Virus record (IMG/VR): IMGVR_UViG_3300020123_000522
Span: 1 to 24,068 of that record
Length of the DNA: 24,068 nucleotides
Strand: one strand, 5' to 3'
Origin: a virus
The position numbers and the translations under genes are program-made. Of this stretch, positions 23,136 to 24,068 are shown in pieces (the stretch's first letter is position 1; the number at the start of each line of letters is the position of its first letter). Below the pieces are notes generated by a model. The model searched no databases. It was given only the letters and a program-made list of their open reading frames with translations, and was not told where the DNA came from.

Positions 23136-23169
23136 GTTTTTATTGTTTTTTTTTATTTTAGTTGAAAAA

Positions 23170-23186
23170 GCGAATGTTTCATTCGC
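23170..23186 (-). terminator. 7-bp hairpin followed by T-run
   Basis: GCGAATG, a 3-nt loop, then CATTCGC form a perfect stem; on the minus strand TTTTT follows at once. This is a weak intrinsic-terminator shape that could stop the winged-helix transcript before the polymerase gene, or act as a leader hairpin 35 nt before its ATG. Confidence 0.45.
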
Positions 23187-23231
23187 AAATTATCTTTCCT
23201 TCTTTTTATCTTTCCTAATTTTCCTTCCTTG

Positions 23232-23296
23232 TATGAAATTTTGTTACTATATCTATGAAATTTTGTTACTATCATGATATGAAATTTTGTTACTGT
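23232..23296. repeat. Three iteron-like direct repeats
   Basis: TATGAAATTTTGTTACT followed by AT, AT or GT occurs at 23232-23250, 23254-23272 and 23278-23296. The first 17 bases are identical in all three, and starts are 22 and 24 bp apart, close to two helical turns. They fill the stretch between the winged-helix gene and the polymerase gene and are the kind of array a replication initiator or a repressor binds. The last copy runs to the stop codon of the winged-helix gene. Confidence 0.8.
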
Positions 23297-23928
23297 TAAG
23301 CTACTTTTAAATAGCTATTTATTTGTTTTTTTAAAAATTCAAAAGAATCATTCCATTTATTAGTTGTTTCAAGATATTTAGTTGTTTTATCTTTAACGAT
23401 AAAATTTTCATCTATTAAAGAATTAATCATCCTATGAATTTGCATTTTACTTAACTTAAACTCTTCAGCTAATTTTTCTTTACTTATAGAACATTTAAAA
23501 TTTGAATTTTTAAATGAACGAATTCTTTCAAGTAATATATATTCGTTAGAAGTCAAATCAAAATCAGTCTTTAAAGAAAAAAAGAATAAAACATAAAAAG
23601 ATTTTTCTTTTTCATTTTTCTTAATTCTATTTTTTTCAATTTCTATTTTTTTACACCATTCTTTTGAAGGTTGTAAATATTTAGTTTTTTCATCTTTAAA
23701 AAGAAACTCTTCTTTAATTAAATAATTAATAATTGTAAAAACTTGTCGTTCACTTAATCCAAGTTCTTTAGCTAAACTTCTTTTACTCATTGAACAAGAA
23801 TAATCATATTTTTTACTATAACTTAAATTATTTATTCTTTCTAAAACAAGGTATTCGTGTATAGATAGTCCTAAGTCTTTCTTTAAAGAAAGAAAAATAG
23901 TCACATATATTAGATCTTTATTTATCAT
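23296..23928 (-). CDS. Protein with two winged-helix repeats (initiator or regulator)
   Basis: This 210-aa protein is an internal duplication. Half one (about 15-88) has LSIHEYLVLERINNLSYSKK, SKRSLAKELGLSERQVFTII, LIKEEFLFKDEKTKYLQ and SKEWCKK. Half two (about 108-200) has LTSNEYILLERIRSF, SKEKLAEEFKLSKMQIHRMI, LIDENFIVKDKTTKYLETT and NKWNDSF. Each is a winged helix of the type seen in phage and plasmid replication or regulatory proteins. Two tandem winged helices are the layout of Rep_3-type initiators, which bind iterons, and three direct repeats lie directly behind this gene. I infer that it binds them; whether as replication initiator or as regulator of the polymerase gene is open. No ATPase motif is present. 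Confidence 0.75.
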   Translation of the reverse strand: MINKDLIYVTIFLSLKKDLGLSIHEYLVLERINNLSYSKKYDYSCSMSKRSLAKELGLSERQVFTIINYLIKEEFLFKDEKTKYLQPSKEWCKKIEIEKNRIKKNEKEKSFYVLFFFSLKTDFDLTSNEYILLERIRSFKNSNFKCSISKEKLAEEFKLSKMQIHRMINSLIDENFIVKDKTTKYLETTNKWNDSFEFLKKQINSYLKVA

Positions 23929-23935
23929 TTTATTT

Positions 23936-24068
23936 TTAGTTTAATTTTTCTGTCCAAATTTCAGTAACTCGTAAAAGTCCTGTTTTTTTATCTTCTTCTA
24001 ATAGATTTCTTAAGATTAAAGATTCTATCATTTTATTTAATTTCTTTAAATTTATTGTAAAATCATCT
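23936..24068 (-). CDS. C-terminal end of a second winged-helix gene (partial)
   Basis: The last 43 codons of a gene entering from the right edge are read on the minus strand and end in TAA at 23938-23936. The sequence NKMIESLILRNLLEEDKKTG followed by LLRVTEIWTEKL lines up with the end of each half of the next protein (HRMINSLIDENFIVKDKTTK then YLETTNKWNDSF), so this is a paralogue and the locus has been tandemly duplicated at gene level too. Only the wing and the last helix can be seen. The gap to the next ATG is 7 nt. Confidence 0.7.
   Translation of the reverse strand, partial: DDFTINLKKLNKMIESLILRNLLEEDKKTGLLRVTEIWTEKLN

Noticed and set aside
23136-23231. Small ORF in the leader of the polymerase gene
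   Set aside because: The only ATG frame found is 9 codons long and runs through the hairpin.

Overview
The window reads as a piece of a large, AT-rich, tailed double-stranded DNA phage genome. Every gene I can support lies on the minus strand, so transcription runs from right to left. Genes are packed with 1-10 nt gaps or short (often ATGA) overlaps. Strong Shine-Dalgarno sequences are missing; starts are preceded by A-rich leaders. The promoter candidates carry a TAnnTTTG-like -7 box. Together these point to a phage of a Bacteroidetes-type host. That host call is an inference, not something seen directly.

Layout in transcription order: (1) 24068-23296 holds the 3' end of one winged-helix gene and a complete 210-aa protein with two winged-helix repeats. 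(2) 23296-23136 is a non-coding stretch with three 19-bp direct repeats (iteron-like) and a small hairpin. (3) 23135-19659 encodes a 1158-aa DnaE/PolC-family replicative polymerase with a degenerate PHP domain. (4) 19650-15044 is an operon behind a palindromic promoter: a small protein, a YopX-family protein, a thymidylate-synthase-fold enzyme with the Asp typical of dCMP hydroxymethylase, a small MazG-like protein, a DNA-base-hypermodification helical protein (HMUDK/aGPT-PPlase type), a T4-alpha-glucosyltransferase-like enzyme, a dimeric dUTPase and dCMP deaminase. This looks like a DNA base modification pathway. (5) 14990-10751, behind a second copy of the promoter, holds a basic linker protein, a small gene, tRNA-Glu(UUC), an octapeptide-repeat protein built on a 24-bp tandem array, a T4 RNase H-like 5' exonuclease and several small genes, one of them a possible UvsY-like mediator. 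(6) 10739-1, behind a third copy, holds a gp32-like single-strand binding protein, SbcD/gp47, a nucleotidyltransferase-like protein, SbcC/gp46, two GIY-YIG homing endonuclease loci (one split in two), a RuvC-like resolvase, and the small and large terminase subunits.

The genes form a coherent replication, recombination and packaging programme: initiator or regulator, polymerase, nucleotide pool and base modification, SSB with SbcCD and exonuclease, resolvase, terminase. The most unusual points are the mixed modification cassette, the iterons next to the duplicated winged-helix gene, the shared palindromic promoter heading three transcription units, and the homogenised octapeptide array.
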